A stretch of 64,000 nucleotides of DNA from Anaerolineae bacterium (GCA_023382655.1 JAHDWK010000017.1:62001-126000); one strand, 5' to 3'. Shown: positions 53,212 through 62,125, counted from the first letter of the stretch. The notes: a model not told the origin generated them from the sequence alone. Numbers and translations are program-made.

Positions 53212-55890
53212 ATGGAAGAAAGGATTAACGAACTATTGTCCCAATTGACGTTGGAGGAAAAGGTGGCGTTGGTAGCGGGGAAGGATATGTGGACGACGGT
53301 GCCCATTGAGCGCGTGGGCATCCCGCAGATGAAGGTGACGGACGGGCCAAACGGGGCGCGGGGAGCCGACATGGGCGGGGATACCACCGCCGCCTGCTTC
53401 CCCGTCGGCATTGCCCTGGGGGCCACCTGGAACACCGACCTGCTCTATGAAGTGGGGCAGGCGTTGGCCGCTGAGGTGATGTCCAAAGGGGCGCACGTCT
53501 TGTTAGCGCCAACGGTCAACATTCATCGTGGGGTGTTGAACGGCCGTAACTTCGAATGTTACGCCGAAGACCCCCTGCTCTCCGCCGACCTGGCCGCCGC
53601 CTACATCAAAGGGCTGCAAAGCCAGGGCGTGGCCGCCTGCGTCAAACATTACGTCGGCAACGACTCCGAATTTGAGCGGCACAGCATGAGTTCGGACATC
53701 GGCGAACGGGCGCTGCGGGAGATATATCTACGGCCGTTCCAGACGGCCGTGCAAGAAGCCCAAACCTGGACGCTCATGTCCTCCTACAACAAGGTCAATG
53801 GCACCTATGTCAGCGAAAGCAAATGGCTGTTGCAAGACATCCTCAAAGACGAGTGGGGCTTTGACGGCGCGGTCATCTCGGACTGGTGGGGCAGCTACAG
53901 CAATAACGCCGCTGCCGGTGGCCTGGATTTAGAGATGCCCGGCCCGGCCCGCTTCATGGGCGCGCACCTGGTGGAGAGGGTACAAAAGGGGGAACTGGAC
54001 GAAACCCTCATTGATGACAAAGTGCGCCGCATCCTGCGCACCATGTTCCGCACCGGCGTCTTTGACCAGCCGGAACTACAGCCCGAATTTGCCGACGACC
54101 GCCCCGAAACCCGCGATCTCATTCGTCGCGCCGGCATTGAAGCCATCGTCCTCTTCAAAAACGAAAATGACATCCTGCCCATCAACAAAGAGAAGGTCCA
54201 TTCCATCGCCGTCATTGGCGCGAGCGCCCGTTGGACGCCCATAATGGGCGGTGGCAGCGCGCAGGTGGCCGCCCATTACGCCATCTCCCATCTGGAGGGG
54301 ATCAAGGGCGCGGCGGGAGAGCGCACGGCCGTACACTACGCCATCGGCACCCCCACCACCTTCAAACTGCTGCCCAAGCTGGATACATCCTGGACGAACC
54401 ATTGGACGGCCGACATTTTTAATAATTACGACCTGGAGGGTCGGGCTACGGTGAGCCAACCGGCGCGCAAAGCCGAAATCTTCCCCATGAATGACATGCC
54501 CGCCAGCGTCGGTGAACAGTTTTCCATCCGCTACACCACCACCTTCACCCCGCCCGAAGGTGGCGTGTACACCTTCAGTCTGGTCAGCGGCGGCCTGACA
54601 CGCCTGCTGGTGAATGGGGAACTGCTGATTGACAACTGGACGCAGCAAACCAAGAGCGAACTGTACTTCCACCAGGCCAGCACCGAGGTGCGCGGGCAGG
54701 TAGAACTCAAAGAAGGGCAACCGGCGGAACTGGCGGTGGAATACAGCGCCCGCAACGCCGGGCTGCGCGTCTGGCGTGTGGGCTGCCTGCCACCCGTGCC
54801 CGACAATCCCATCGCCCAGGCAGCGCAGTTGGCTGCCACCTGCGACCTGGCACTCGTTTTTGCCGGGCTGTCCGGTGAATGGGAGAGCGAAAGTTACGAC
54901 CGGCCGCACATGAATTTGCCCGGCGCGCAAAATGAATTGATCACGGCCGTGCTCGCTGCCAATCCGAACACCATCGTCATCCTCAACACCGGTTCGCCGG
55001 TCAGTATGCCCTGGGTGGCCGACGCCCCCGCCATTTTGCAAACCTGGTACGCCGGGCAAGAAGCGGGCAACGCCCTGGCCGACGTGCTGTTTGGCGAAAA
55101 TGACCCCTCTGGCCGCCTGCCGCAAACCTTCCCTGTGCGCCTGCAAGACAACCCCACCTTCATCAACTACCCCGGCGAAAACGGCCACGTGCTGTACGGT
55201 GAAGGCATCTTTGTCGGCTACCGCTACTACGAAAAGAAAGAGGTGGCCCTGCTCTTCCCCTTTGGGCATGGGCTGTCTTACACCACGTTTGCATACAGCA
55301 ATTTGCGACTAAACGGGAGCGAATTCAAACCAGGCGACCACATCGAAGTGAGCGTGGACGTGACCAACACCGGCCGCCGCACCGGGCAGGAGGTGGTGCA
55401 GGTGTATGTGCGGGATGTGGCGGCGAAGCTGGCACGGCCGTTGAAGGAACTCAAAGCCTTCACCAAAATCAGCTTGCTTCCCGGCCAGACCCAAACCGTC
55501 ACCCTGGCGCTGGATGAATCCGCCCTGGCCTACTATGACCCGGCCAAACCGGGTTGGGTGGCTGAAGCAGGCGAATTTGAAATTCATGTCGGCCGTTCCT
55601 CGCAAGATATCCGCCTGACGGCCGTCTTCACCTGGGCCGGCGAAGGGTGCGTTTTGGACCCGCTGGACAAATCCACCCGGCTGCACGTGGGCCTGACATT
55701 GCGCACCCTGCTGGATGATGACATTGGCGCGCAGGTACTGAACAAACACCTCAGCGGCATGGCCGATCATCCCCAGGCGCAAATGGCCATGGATTTGACG
55801 CTGGAACAGATCGCCGCCTTTGTGCCCAACATCATCACCCATGAAAAACTGGTGGCCATCAACGCCGATCTGATGCGGCGCGGCGGATGA
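53212..55890 (+). CDS. GH3 beta-glucosidase with PA14 insert, cytosolic
   Basis: 892 residues, no signal peptide. GH3 barrel with KHYVGND near residue 145 and nucleophile Asp in VISDWWG near 222, a PA14 carbohydrate-binding insert (about 390–525) inside the alpha/beta domain, and a C-terminal fibronectin-III-like domain (about 705–775). It hydrolyses beta-glucosides, often with broad 1,3/1,4/1,6 range. The ATG at 53212 has GAGGAG upstream. It shares its region with the GH16 gene and probably serves the same beta-glucan route inside the cell. Confidence 0.9.
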   Translation: MEERINELLSQLTLEEKVALVAGKDMWTTVPIERVGIPQMKVTDGPNGARGADMGGDTTAACFPVGIALGATWNTDLLYEVGQALAAEVMSKGAHVLLAPTVNIHRGVLNGRNFECYAEDPLLSADLAAAYIKGLQSQGVAACVKHYVGNDSEFERHSMSSDIGERALREIYLRPFQTAVQEAQTWTLMSSYNKVNGTYVSESKWLLQDILKDEWGFDGAVISDWWGSYSNNAAAGGLDLEMPGPARFMGAHLVERVQKGELDETLIDDKVRRILRTMFRTGVFDQPELQPEFADDRPETRDLIRRAGIEAIVLFKNENDILPINKEKVHSIAVIGASARWTPIMGGGSAQVAAHYAISHLEGIKGAAGERTAVHYAIGTPTTFKLLPKLDTSWTNHWTADIFNNYDLEGRATVSQPARKAEIFPMNDMPASVGEQFSIRYTTTFTPPEGGVYTFSLVSGGLTRLLVNGELLIDNWTQQTKSELYFHQASTEVRGQVELKEGQPAELAVEYSARNAGLRVWRVGCLPPVPDNPIAQAAQLAATCDLALVFAGLSGEWESESYDRPHMNLPGAQNELITAVLAANPNTIVILNTGSPVSMPWVADAPAILQTWYAGQEAGNALADVLFGENDPSGRLPQTFPVRLQDNPTFINYPGENGHVLYGEGIFVGYRYYEKKEVALLFPFGHGLSYTTFAYSNLRLNGSEFKPGDHIEVSVDVTNTGRRTGQEVVQVYVRDVAAKLARPLKELKAFTKISLLPGQTQTVTLALDESALAYYDPAKPGWVAEAGEFEIHVGRSSQDIRLTAVFTWAGEGCVLDPLDKSTRLHVGLTLRTLLDDDIGAQVLNKHLSGMADHPQAQMAMDLTLEQIAAFVPNIITHEKLVAINADLMRRGG

Positions 55891-55900
55891 TTTGTCAATG

Positions 55901-55952
55901 GAACGCGGATAAACGCGGATTTTCAAGATAAAAATCGGCGAAAATCCGCGTT
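55901..55952. repeat. Stuttered palindrome (ACGCGGAT words), copy 2
   Basis: Two ACGCGGAT words at 55903 and 55913 are mirrored by GAAAATCCGCGTTC at the right. It follows the GH3 stop by 10 bases and is related in design to 50264–50340. Confidence 0.6.
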
Positions 55953-55971
55953 CTATTTCCTCAAGGTGATC

Positions 55972-56844
55972 ATGAACCAAAACTGGCAATTCCCACTCAC
56001 TTACTTGCTTTTGGTTTTGCTTTTGGGGGTGCTGGTAGCCTGTGGGGCGCTGACGCCCGAACCGACCGCAACGCCAGAACCAACCCCAACAGCCACACCC
56101 GAACCTACCCCCACGCCGGAGTGGATGCGCGAAGGTTGGACGCTGGTGTGGCAGGATGAGTTTGACGGCCCGGAAATCAATGCCGACAACTGGACGCATG
56201 AAACGGGCGGCGGGGGTTGGGGCAATGCCGAATGGGAAAATTACACAGATCTGCCTGCGAATTCATTCATTGAAGATGGCAAACTGGTTATTGAGGCATT
56301 GGAAGAGCTTTCTGGTGGACGGCCGTACAGTTCCGCCCGCTTGATTACCCGTGAGAAAGTGGAAGTGGAATACGGCCGTGTCGAAGCCCGTATTCAAGTC
56401 CCCTTCGGCCAGGGCATCTGGCCCGCCTTCTGGATGCTGGGCAACAACATTTTCCAAAAAGCGTGGCCCACCGCCGGGGAAATTGACATCATGGAACATA
56501 TCGGCCGCGAGCCGCACACCGTGTACGCCACCGTCCACGGGCCTGGCTATTCCGGCGGTAATGGCATTGGCGATTCGATTGATTTAGGGATGCCGGTTGC
56601 CAACGATTTTCACGTGTTTGCCATCGAATGGGAGCCGGAAGAAATCCGCTGGTACGTGGATGACATCCACTACCACACCGTTACCCCCGACGACTTACCG
56701 GCGGAGGCGACCTGGGTATTCGACCATCCTTTTTATCTGCTGCTGAATGTGGCGGTGGGTGGCAATTGGCCGGGTTATCCAGATAACACCACCATCTTCC
56801 CCCAGCGAATGCTGGTAGATTATGTGCGGGTGTATGAACCATAA
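55972..56844 (+). CDS. GH16 endo-beta-1,3-glucanase (laminarinase-like) lipoprotein
   Basis: 290 residues. Lipobox VLVAC near residue 23, Pro/Thr/Glu tether, then a GH16 jelly-roll with WQDEFDG near 65 and catalytic EIDIME near 169–175. The ExDxME form (with the extra Met) marks laminarinase-type enzymes rather than lichenases. It cuts inside beta-1,3-glucan on the cell surface. The ATG at 55972 is preferred to the GTG two codons earlier. Confidence 0.9.
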   Translation: MNQNWQFPLTYLLLVLLLGVLVACGALTPEPTATPEPTPTATPEPTPTPEWMREGWTLVWQDEFDGPEINADNWTHETGGGGWGNAEWENYTDLPANSFIEDGKLVIEALEELSGGRPYSSARLITREKVEVEYGRVEARIQVPFGQGIWPAFWMLGNNIFQKAWPTAGEIDIMEHIGREPHTVYATVHGPGYSGGNGIGDSIDLGMPVANDFHVFAIEWEPEEIRWYVDDIHYHTVTPDDLPAEATWVFDHPFYLLLNVAVGGNWPGYPDNTTIFPQRMLVDYVRVYEP

Positions 56845-56861
56845 GAGTAAATAGAGGTCAT

Positions 56862-57590
56862 GTGATTTTAGCGGGAGTTGATTTAGCCTGGCGAGGCAAC
56901 AAAAATCCTTCAGCAATGGCAATCGGTGAATTGGCCCATAGTGCAATTGAAATACGTTCAATTGCACCGGCTGTTTATGGAGCTGAAAACATATTGAGTT
57001 CGTTGCAGTCAGAAAAACGCCTGGTTGGTATTTCAATAGACGCCCCACTAATCATTCGCAACTCACACGGACAGCGCACTTGCGAGAGAGAGGTTGGAAA
57101 AGTCTACGGTTCAAGGAAAGCCTCTTGTCATACATCAAATACATCTCTATATCCACATGCAACGAGCGTTTCTCTTTCTGAAAATCTGGAACGCATCGGA
57201 TTCACACATCTATCAAAAGATCAATGGCAAATCGAGTGTTATCCTCATCCTGCCATCATCGAAATATTTGGATTACCTGAGAGGCTGAAGTACAAGAAGG
57301 GAACAATTCAAGAAAAGCGATATGGCCAGATTCAGTTGGCGCATAAAACCAAAAAATTGGTACACAGTAGTGTACTCAGGCTCATAATTGGGGAAGATTT
57401 TTCACATTTCTATGACGAATCGAGAATATTATCGTTTTCCGGGCAATCACTAAAGGACAACGAAGATGTGTTAGATTCGGTACTCTGCCTCTATATCGCC
57501 GGTTTGTATGCTCTTGGATATGAGGGGAGAACATTCGGAAACATTGAGCCAGGTTATATCTGGGTGCCAAGCGGACGATGCATTGAATGA
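56862..57590 (+). CDS. DUF429 domain protein, probable RNase H-fold nuclease-like
   Basis: 242 residues. ILAGVDLAWRGNKNPS at the N-terminus is the DUF429 pattern, with GISIDAPL near residue 65 and YPHPAIIEIF near 125. Predicted RNase H-like fold; biochemical role unknown. GTG start. The gene is clearly AT-richer than its neighbours and has no ACGGCCGT copy, so it was probably gained by transfer. Convergent with the peptidase to its right. Confidence 0.75.
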   Translation: MILAGVDLAWRGNKNPSAMAIGELAHSAIEIRSIAPAVYGAENILSSLQSEKRLVGISIDAPLIIRNSHGQRTCEREVGKVYGSRKASCHTSNTSLYPHATSVSLSENLERIGFTHLSKDQWQIECYPHPAIIEIFGLPERLKYKKGTIQEKRYGQIQLAHKTKKLVHSSVLRLIIGEDFSHFYDESRILSFSGQSLKDNEDVLDSVLCLYIAGLYALGYEGRTFGNIEPGYIWVPSGRCIE

Positions 57591-57680
57591 ATCAACCATG
57601 CAGCCACGGTTAAACCCTTGCAGGTTGCCACCGGGGCAAGCAACATGAAACCAGTATGAGCATGGGCAGGTTACATTTGG

Positions 57681-58730
57681 CTATGTGTGCGACCATGTCT
57701 TGAGGAACTGCACCAACGTCTTGAGCAAATTATCAAACACTGCCAGACGCGCCACTTCATAGCCATGACTATTTTCGCGGACGTGCCCAATGCAGGCGAT
57801 GCGTGGGGCCAGACCGGCATATGCCAGCAGGCTGGCGTCGCTGGCCGCGCCATCGTACACGGCCGTTTGCAATTCCGTACCCACCGCCAGCGCCGCCTGG
57901 CAAAACTGTTGCAGCAGCCGCTGATCATAAGTGGCTAACCGGTCTTTACTCCAAATCGCCGGACGGCCGTCAATCTGCAACGGGACGCCAGCCGGGATGG
58001 GCGCGCCATCTACGGCCACAAACAGTTCTGGCTGCACCTGCCGTGCCAGGTGTTTGGCCCCATGTCCACCCAACTCCTCACTGGTCACAAAGGCGATGAT
58101 CGTCGGCTGATGCGGCTGTACCCCCTCGGCTTTTAGAGTCGCCAACAGCCGGAGCAGCGTCATCACACCGCCCCGGTCATCAAATGTCCAGGCAGCAATG
58201 AGGGGATTGGCCGGGTCGCCAAAGAGATAGGGGCCACGCCCCACCGCTACCGGCACACCGGGAGAACCAACCCGAACCCCACGGGCCTGCAACTGGGCCG
58301 GTGACAGGCCGGTGAGGATAAATACATCCGACCAGGTGATCGCTTTTTCACCCAATTCACCGCCATGTGTGGATCCCATGGAGAAGACGCCGGTAATCGT
58401 CTCTTTATCACCCAGGATGGAGACCGGCGACTCCCCTAACTTCCAGGGCAACAACCCACCGCTACGGTCTACGCGCAAACGGCCGTCCGGCTCAATGCGC
58501 GTCACCACAAACCCAATTTCGTCCATATGGCTGGCAAATACACAGAGCGGAGCGGTAGGGTCACGGCCGTCCAGCCGCACCACCACATTGCCCGCCGCAT
58601 CCAGTTCATGGGCATACCCCATCTCGTCTAGCTTCCGCTGCACAATCCCGGCCAGACCACTTTCCCACCCCGATGGCGCGGGCACGTGCAGCAATTCCGT
58701 CAATAATTCCACTGCCGGGTGATTGTTCAT
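57681..58730 (-). CDS. M42-family metallo-aminopeptidase
   Basis: 349 residues, cytosolic. Metal ligands are visible in ASHMDE near residue 67, FDDR near 180, TSEELG near 215 and VAVDGAP near 237, plus a C-terminal GHVREN. M42 (PepA/FrvX-like) enzymes form large tetrahedral particles and trim peptides. Once called endoglucanases by mistake, so it need not belong to the glycan route. Followed leftward by no operon partner. Confidence 0.85.
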   Translation of the reverse strand: MNNHPAVELLTELLHVPAPSGWESGLAGIVQRKLDEMGYAHELDAAGNVVVRLDGRDPTAPLCVFASHMDEIGFVVTRIEPDGRLRVDRSGGLLPWKLGESPVSILGDKETITGVFSMGSTHGGELGEKAITWSDVFILTGLSPAQLQARGVRVGSPGVPVAVGRGPYLFGDPANPLIAAWTFDDRGGVMTLLRLLATLKAEGVQPHQPTIIAFVTSEELGGHGAKHLARQVQPELFVAVDGAPIPAGVPLQIDGRPAIWSKDRLATYDQRLLQQFCQAALAVGTELQTAVYDGAASDASLLAYAGLAPRIACIGHVRENSHGYEVARLAVFDNLLKTLVQFLKTWSHT

Positions 58731-58779
58731 CTACTTTTCTCCTCGTCGAACCTGATTTTGTTCTCTTCGTTTGGGCAAC

Positions 58780-59292
58780 CTAAACACCATTAAACTCCGG
58801 CTGGTATCTGACAATGCCCGTTACCCCATCCAGCGCACCCGGTTTTAAGGCCATCACCATAAAGGCCTCATCGGGCACCTCTATTTCCCAACGAATGCCA
58901 AACCGGCTGGCCGATGCAAAACCAAAACGCGGGTAGTATTCGGGATGGCCGAGTACGATTAAAATCTCATGCCCGGCCTGCCACAGCATCTCAATGCCGG
59001 TTTGCGTCAATTGGGCGCCAATGCCCTCTCGTTGGCTGTGGGGTGATACCGCCAAAGGGCCGAGGCCCACGGCCGTGACCACCCCACCATTTTCATTCGT
59101 AATCGTCACCGGCGTAAAGAGGATGTGCCCCACCACCTCCCCTCCCCGCTCGGCCACCAATGACAGCGTCACCACGTCCCGTCGCCGCAGGGCGTCCACC
59201 AGGTCAGCTTCCGCCGGGCGGCCAAACGCGGCCTCATTCACCTGCCGCACAGCGGCTTCATCTTCCGGTTGTTCTCGGCGAATCTGGATCAT
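58780..59292 (-). CDS. GNAT N-acetyltransferase (YhbS-like)
   Basis: 170 residues. Acetyl-CoA site around LAVSPHSQREGIGAQL near residue 84, then VLGHPEYYPRFGF, typical of YhbS. It acetylates an unknown amine. The start at 59292 has GGAGG 7 bases upstream. Confidence 0.85.
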   Translation of the reverse strand: MIQIRREQPEDEAAVRQVNEAAFGRPAEADLVDALRRRDVVTLSLVAERGGEVVGHILFTPVTITNENGGVVTAVGLGPLAVSPHSQREGIGAQLTQTGIEMLWQAGHEILIVLGHPEYYPRFGFASASRFGIRWEIEVPDEAFMVMALKPGALDGVTGIVRYQPEFNGV

Positions 59293-59353
59293 CTTTTTGC
59301 CTCCATTACCTGTGGGGATTCTATCATCGGGCATTGATTCTAGCGATGGAACA

Positions 59354-59394
59354 CGTGAGGCGTGATCCGTGAATTGTCACGCATCACGCCTCAC
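59354..59394. repeat. Stuttered palindrome (GTGAGGCGTGAT words)
   Basis: GTGAGGCGTGATCCGTGA (59355) and its near-complement TCACGCATCACGCCTCAC (59377). The TGA stop of the DJ-1/PfpI gene (59391–59393, leftward) is within the right arm. Confidence 0.65.
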
Positions 59395-60737
59395 ACCCCC
59401 TGCAACATCATCTGCCGCGGTTTGCGGGTATAAAACGGGGCCTGCAAACGCATCACCTTTTGCAGGAGTTTGAAGGTGACGGGGAACCGGTCATACGCAA
59501 TCAGGCCAAAAGGTGGGGACGGGTCGTAATGCACCGCCAGTTGCACCTGGCGGGCGGTGGCCTCGTCGGTCAGTTGGGCGATCAGGTGCAGGGCCATATC
59601 AATGCCCGCCGAGACGCCGGCCGAATTGATGATCTTGCCCGACTGCACCCAACGTTCCTGCACATACCGCGCCCCATACGGCCGTAGATAACCGGCATAT
59701 CCCCAATGCGTGGTGGCGTCGTGGCCTTGCAGCAGCCCCACGCTGGCTAATAACAGCGCCCCGGTGCAGACCGATGTGGTGAACTGCGTGGTTTGATTGG
59801 CCGTCTTGATGTAGTCGCGGATGGCCGGGTGGCTCATGGCGCGCAGGGTGGGTGTGCCGCCGCCGGGCACGATCAGCACGTCCGGGTGGGGCACGTCGGC
59901 AAAGGTCTGGTTGGGCATAAAGGTCAGGCGGCTGTCGCTGGTGACGGGGATGCGCTGTTCGGCAACCACTACCGGCTGAAACTCCGGGCGGATGCGCGAT
60001 AGCGCCGTCATCATTTCCAGGGGGCCAACCAGATCAAAGACGGTCAGCCCATCGTAGATGACCAGGGCAATCGTTTTGACGGCGTCTGGCCTGGCGGGGG
60101 CGGCGGTGGACAGATGTCCATTCACCCGTGACCAATCAATACCACCAAACGGCGGATGGGGGTCCCATTCGGCCATGATCTGCACCTGTTTGGCCGTCTT
60201 CAGGCTGCGCAGCCGGGAGACCAGCAGCAGGGACATATCTACGGCCGTTGCCGCCCCCGCCCCGGTGATAATCTTGCCCTCTTCCACCCAGGGCTGCCGT
60301 ACATATTCCGCACCCGCCGCTGCCAGTTCCGCTGCATACGCCCAGTGGGTGGTGGCCTGCTTGCCTGGCAGCAGACCGGCAGCCGCCAGCACCAGCGCCC
60401 CGGTGCTGAATGAGCCAATGATCTCGGCGGTGGCGGCAGCACGGCGGACATACTCTATCAGTTCGGGGTTTTGGGCGACGGGTACGGGCGTCTCGCCACC
60501 ACCAATGACCAGCAGCGCATACGGATTGGGTACATCGGCAAAGGTTTTCTGCGGCCGTACCGGCAGTGGTGTACTGGACGGGATAAAGTCGGTGGTGGGG
60601 CCAACCACCACCGTTTCGTAAGGGGACATCATCGTGGCGCTGACCCAGACATGGTGGGCGGCAACCAGTTCTAACAAGGAAAAACCGGGGTAAATCACCA
60701 GAGCAATCTGTTTCTTTTGTTTCTTATCTGTAGACAT
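59391..60737 (-). CDS. Tandem DJ-1/PfpI protein (isonitrile hydratase-like), one domain without Cys
   Basis: 448 residues with two DJ-1/PfpI domains (about 12–200 and 228–415). The second domain keeps the nucleophile elbow SVCTGALLLA (Cys near residue 324) and ATTHWGYA, as in isonitrile hydratase. The first reads SFSTGALVLA, with Ser in place of Cys near residue 110. No AraC DNA-binding domain, so it is not a GlxA-type regulator. Probably an internal gene duplication with one inactive half. The start at 60737 has AAGGAG upstream. Confidence 0.8.
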   Translation of the reverse strand: MSTDKKQKKQIALVIYPGFSLLELVAAHHVWVSATMMSPYETVVVGPTTDFIPSSTPLPVRPQKTFADVPNPYALLVIGGGETPVPVAQNPELIEYVRRAAATAEIIGSFSTGALVLAAAGLLPGKQATTHWAYAAELAAAGAEYVRQPWVEEGKIITGAGAATAVDMSLLLVSRLRSLKTAKQVQIMAEWDPHPPFGGIDWSRVNGHLSTAAPARPDAVKTIALVIYDGLTVFDLVGPLEMMTALSRIRPEFQPVVVAEQRIPVTSDSRLTFMPNQTFADVPHPDVLIVPGGGTPTLRAMSHPAIRDYIKTANQTTQFTTSVCTGALLLASVGLLQGHDATTHWGYAGYLRPYGARYVQERWVQSGKIINSAGVSAGIDMALHLIAQLTDEATARQVQLAVHYDPSPPFGLIAYDRFPVTFKLLQKVMRLQAPFYTRKPRQMMLQGV

Positions 60738-60755
60738 GAGGTTTGTCTCCTTCAG

Positions 60756-60795
60756 AATAGTGGCTGGTGGCTGGTGGCTTGCACCAGCCACTATT
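60756..60795. repeat. Stuttered palindrome (GTGGCTG words)
   Basis: AATAGTGGCTGGTGGCTGGT mirrored by ACCAGCCACTATT. It lies between the lipoprotein stop and the DJ-1/PfpI start. Confidence 0.55.
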
Positions 60796-60802
60796 AACCT
60801 GA

Positions 60803-61234
60803 TTAACCTAACTGCCGGGGGAAGATGCCTTCAACCAGCTTGCCATCCTGGGGGAAGCTGAAGGCAAATTCCATCTGCCCGTTTTCAAAGTTGGCGACGA
60901 CTACCCAGCGAACATACCCTTCAGTAGTGGAGGGGGCCATGGTCACACTCTCGATGGATTGGTACGCACCCATGACTTTGCTCACTTCTTGCCGGTAGGC
61001 CAGAAAGGCAGCTTCGTTGATGCCATTTTTCATCGTCTGCGACCAGTCCCGGCTCCAGACGGCGTAATCGCCGCTGGCAAAGCCTTGCATGGCGTTCTCC
61101 GCCAGTTCAGTAGCCTGTGCCTGGGTGAGGACTGAAACCGCTTCCTGATCGGCTGTGTTGCTGCCGCCACAGGCCACGGCCGTTACCAGCAAAGTGAACA
61201 ACATCATCCATCCAAATACGCGATACTTGATCAT
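60803..61234 (-). CDS. DUF3887-like lipoprotein, internal start within a longer ORF
   Basis: 143 residues from the ATG at 61234, which has AAGGAGACAAGAAA directly upstream. Signal peptide and lipobox TAVAC near residue 19, then a small alpha/beta domain resembling DUF3887. Exported and lipid-anchored; function unknown. Its frame is continuous with the GNAT ORF upstream, with no stop codon between them. The strong ribosome site and the signal peptide argue that this product is made on its own. Confidence 0.75.
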   Translation of the reverse strand: MIKYRVFGWMMLFTLLVTAVACGGSNTADQEAVSVLTQAQATELAENAMQGFASGDYAVWSRDWSQTMKNGINEAAFLAYRQEVSKVMGAYQSIESVTMAPSTTEGYVRWVVVANFENGQMEFAFSFPQDGKLVEGIFPRQLG

Positions 61235-61960
61235 TTTCTTGTCTCCTTTTTGTTTGTTGGCCGGTTGGTCAACAGAATGGGCCAGCCCCGACCCGGAAAC
61301 ACAGGCACAATCGTCCATTTCTTCCAGGTAAGCAGGCTGGCAGGAACAGGCAGCCGCGCCCGCTGCTGCCGGATAATCAGCGCCACCGCAGTGCCAGCAA
61401 GGGGAAATGCCCGCTGCCACCAGCGGTACCCCTAGCAATGCAGCCCCCATTTCGGCCCGTTGCCAGTTGCCGGTCACAGCCAGGGCGGTACGGCCGTTTG
61501 CCAGCAGCGAGAGATGGCCGACGGCCGTAAACCCCGCTTTGCGTATCCCCGCCCCTGACGCCCCATTTTCCGGGGCGCGAATAATCCAGAAGTAATACGC
61601 TGTGCCCACTTCCTGCACAAGAATTTCTTGCAGCAGGCGTGGGTAAACGCCCCGCCCACGATAAGCAGGCAGCGTGGCAAAATCCCACAGGTAGCGATGC
61701 AGCGGCAGCAGCCGGAAATCCAGACCCAATTCGCCAATAGCGGCGCGCTGCGTCGCCACCCAGCCATAGGCCACCGGGCTGCCCTGCCAAAAGGCGACGT
61801 AGGGCCGGTGGCCTTGTTGGCAGCGGTGGTGAATTTCACGGCCGTCTAACCGGCACAGGTCCGCCAGCAAAGCACCATTTTGAATCTTTTGCACGTGAAA
61901 ATTTTTGAGAGGCGGCAGCGCGGGTAAAAAATCATCGCGCCACCAGGTTGCCAGAGCCAT
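60803..61960 (-). CDS. GNAT acetyltransferase ORF fused in frame to the downstream lipoprotein
   Basis: The GNAT part covers about residues 1–200 of this ORF, with acetyl-CoA loop PAYRGRGVYPRLLQ near residue 112. A Cys-rich segment (CWHCGG, CSC, CAC) follows, and then the frame runs without a stop into the lipoprotein gene at 61234. AAAGGAGA precedes ATGs at 61966 and 61960. Either the real stop has been lost (mutation or assembly error) or a fusion is made; a cytosolic acetyltransferase joined to an internal signal peptide makes little functional sense, so loss of the stop is more likely. Confidence 0.7.
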   Translation of the reverse strand: MALATWWRDDFLPALPPLKNFHVQKIQNGALLADLCRLDGREIHHRCQQGHRPYVAFWQGSPVAYGWVATQRAAIGELGLDFRLLPLHRYLWDFATLPAYRGRGVYPRLLQEILVQEVGTAYYFWIIRAPENGASGAGIRKAGFTAVGHLSLLANGRTALAVTGNWQRAEMGAALLGVPLVAAGISPCWHCGGADYPAAAGAAACSCQPAYLEEMDDCACVSGSGLAHSVDQPANKQKGDKKMIKYRVFGWMMLFTLLVTAVACGGSNTADQEAVSVLTQAQATELAENAMQGFASGDYAVWSRDWSQTMKNGINEAAFLAYRQEVSKVMGAYQSIESVTMAPSTTEGYVRWVVVANFENGQMEFAFSFPQDGKLVEGIFPRQLG

Positions 61961-62021
61961 TGTCATTCTCCTTTTTTGAGTGAAGATGAACAAAGGGTAT
62001 CTGGCTGTCGGGCGAACTGTC

Positions 62022-62039
62022 ATTCGCCTTTGGGCGAAT
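62022..62039. repeat. Short perfect hairpin
   Basis: ATTCGCC-TTTG-GGCGAAT in the spacer between the GNAT start and the MalT-like stop. Confidence 0.4.
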
Positions 62040-62125
62040 CAGGCAAAAAAACACCCGGTGTCAAATAACGCCGAGTGGTTTTGAAGAGTCGGATTTTAGG
62101 GCAAGGCACTGTTCTGTACAGCCCA

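Noticed and set aside
54076..55269. 397-codon ORF on the - strand opposite the PA14-GH3 gene
   Set aside because: Antisense shadow; the + strand protein has catalytic motifs and a good start.
57681..58730. Endoglucanase label for the M42 protein
   Set aside because: The metal-ligand pattern is that of M42 aminopeptidases; the old cellulase label of this family is a known misannotation.
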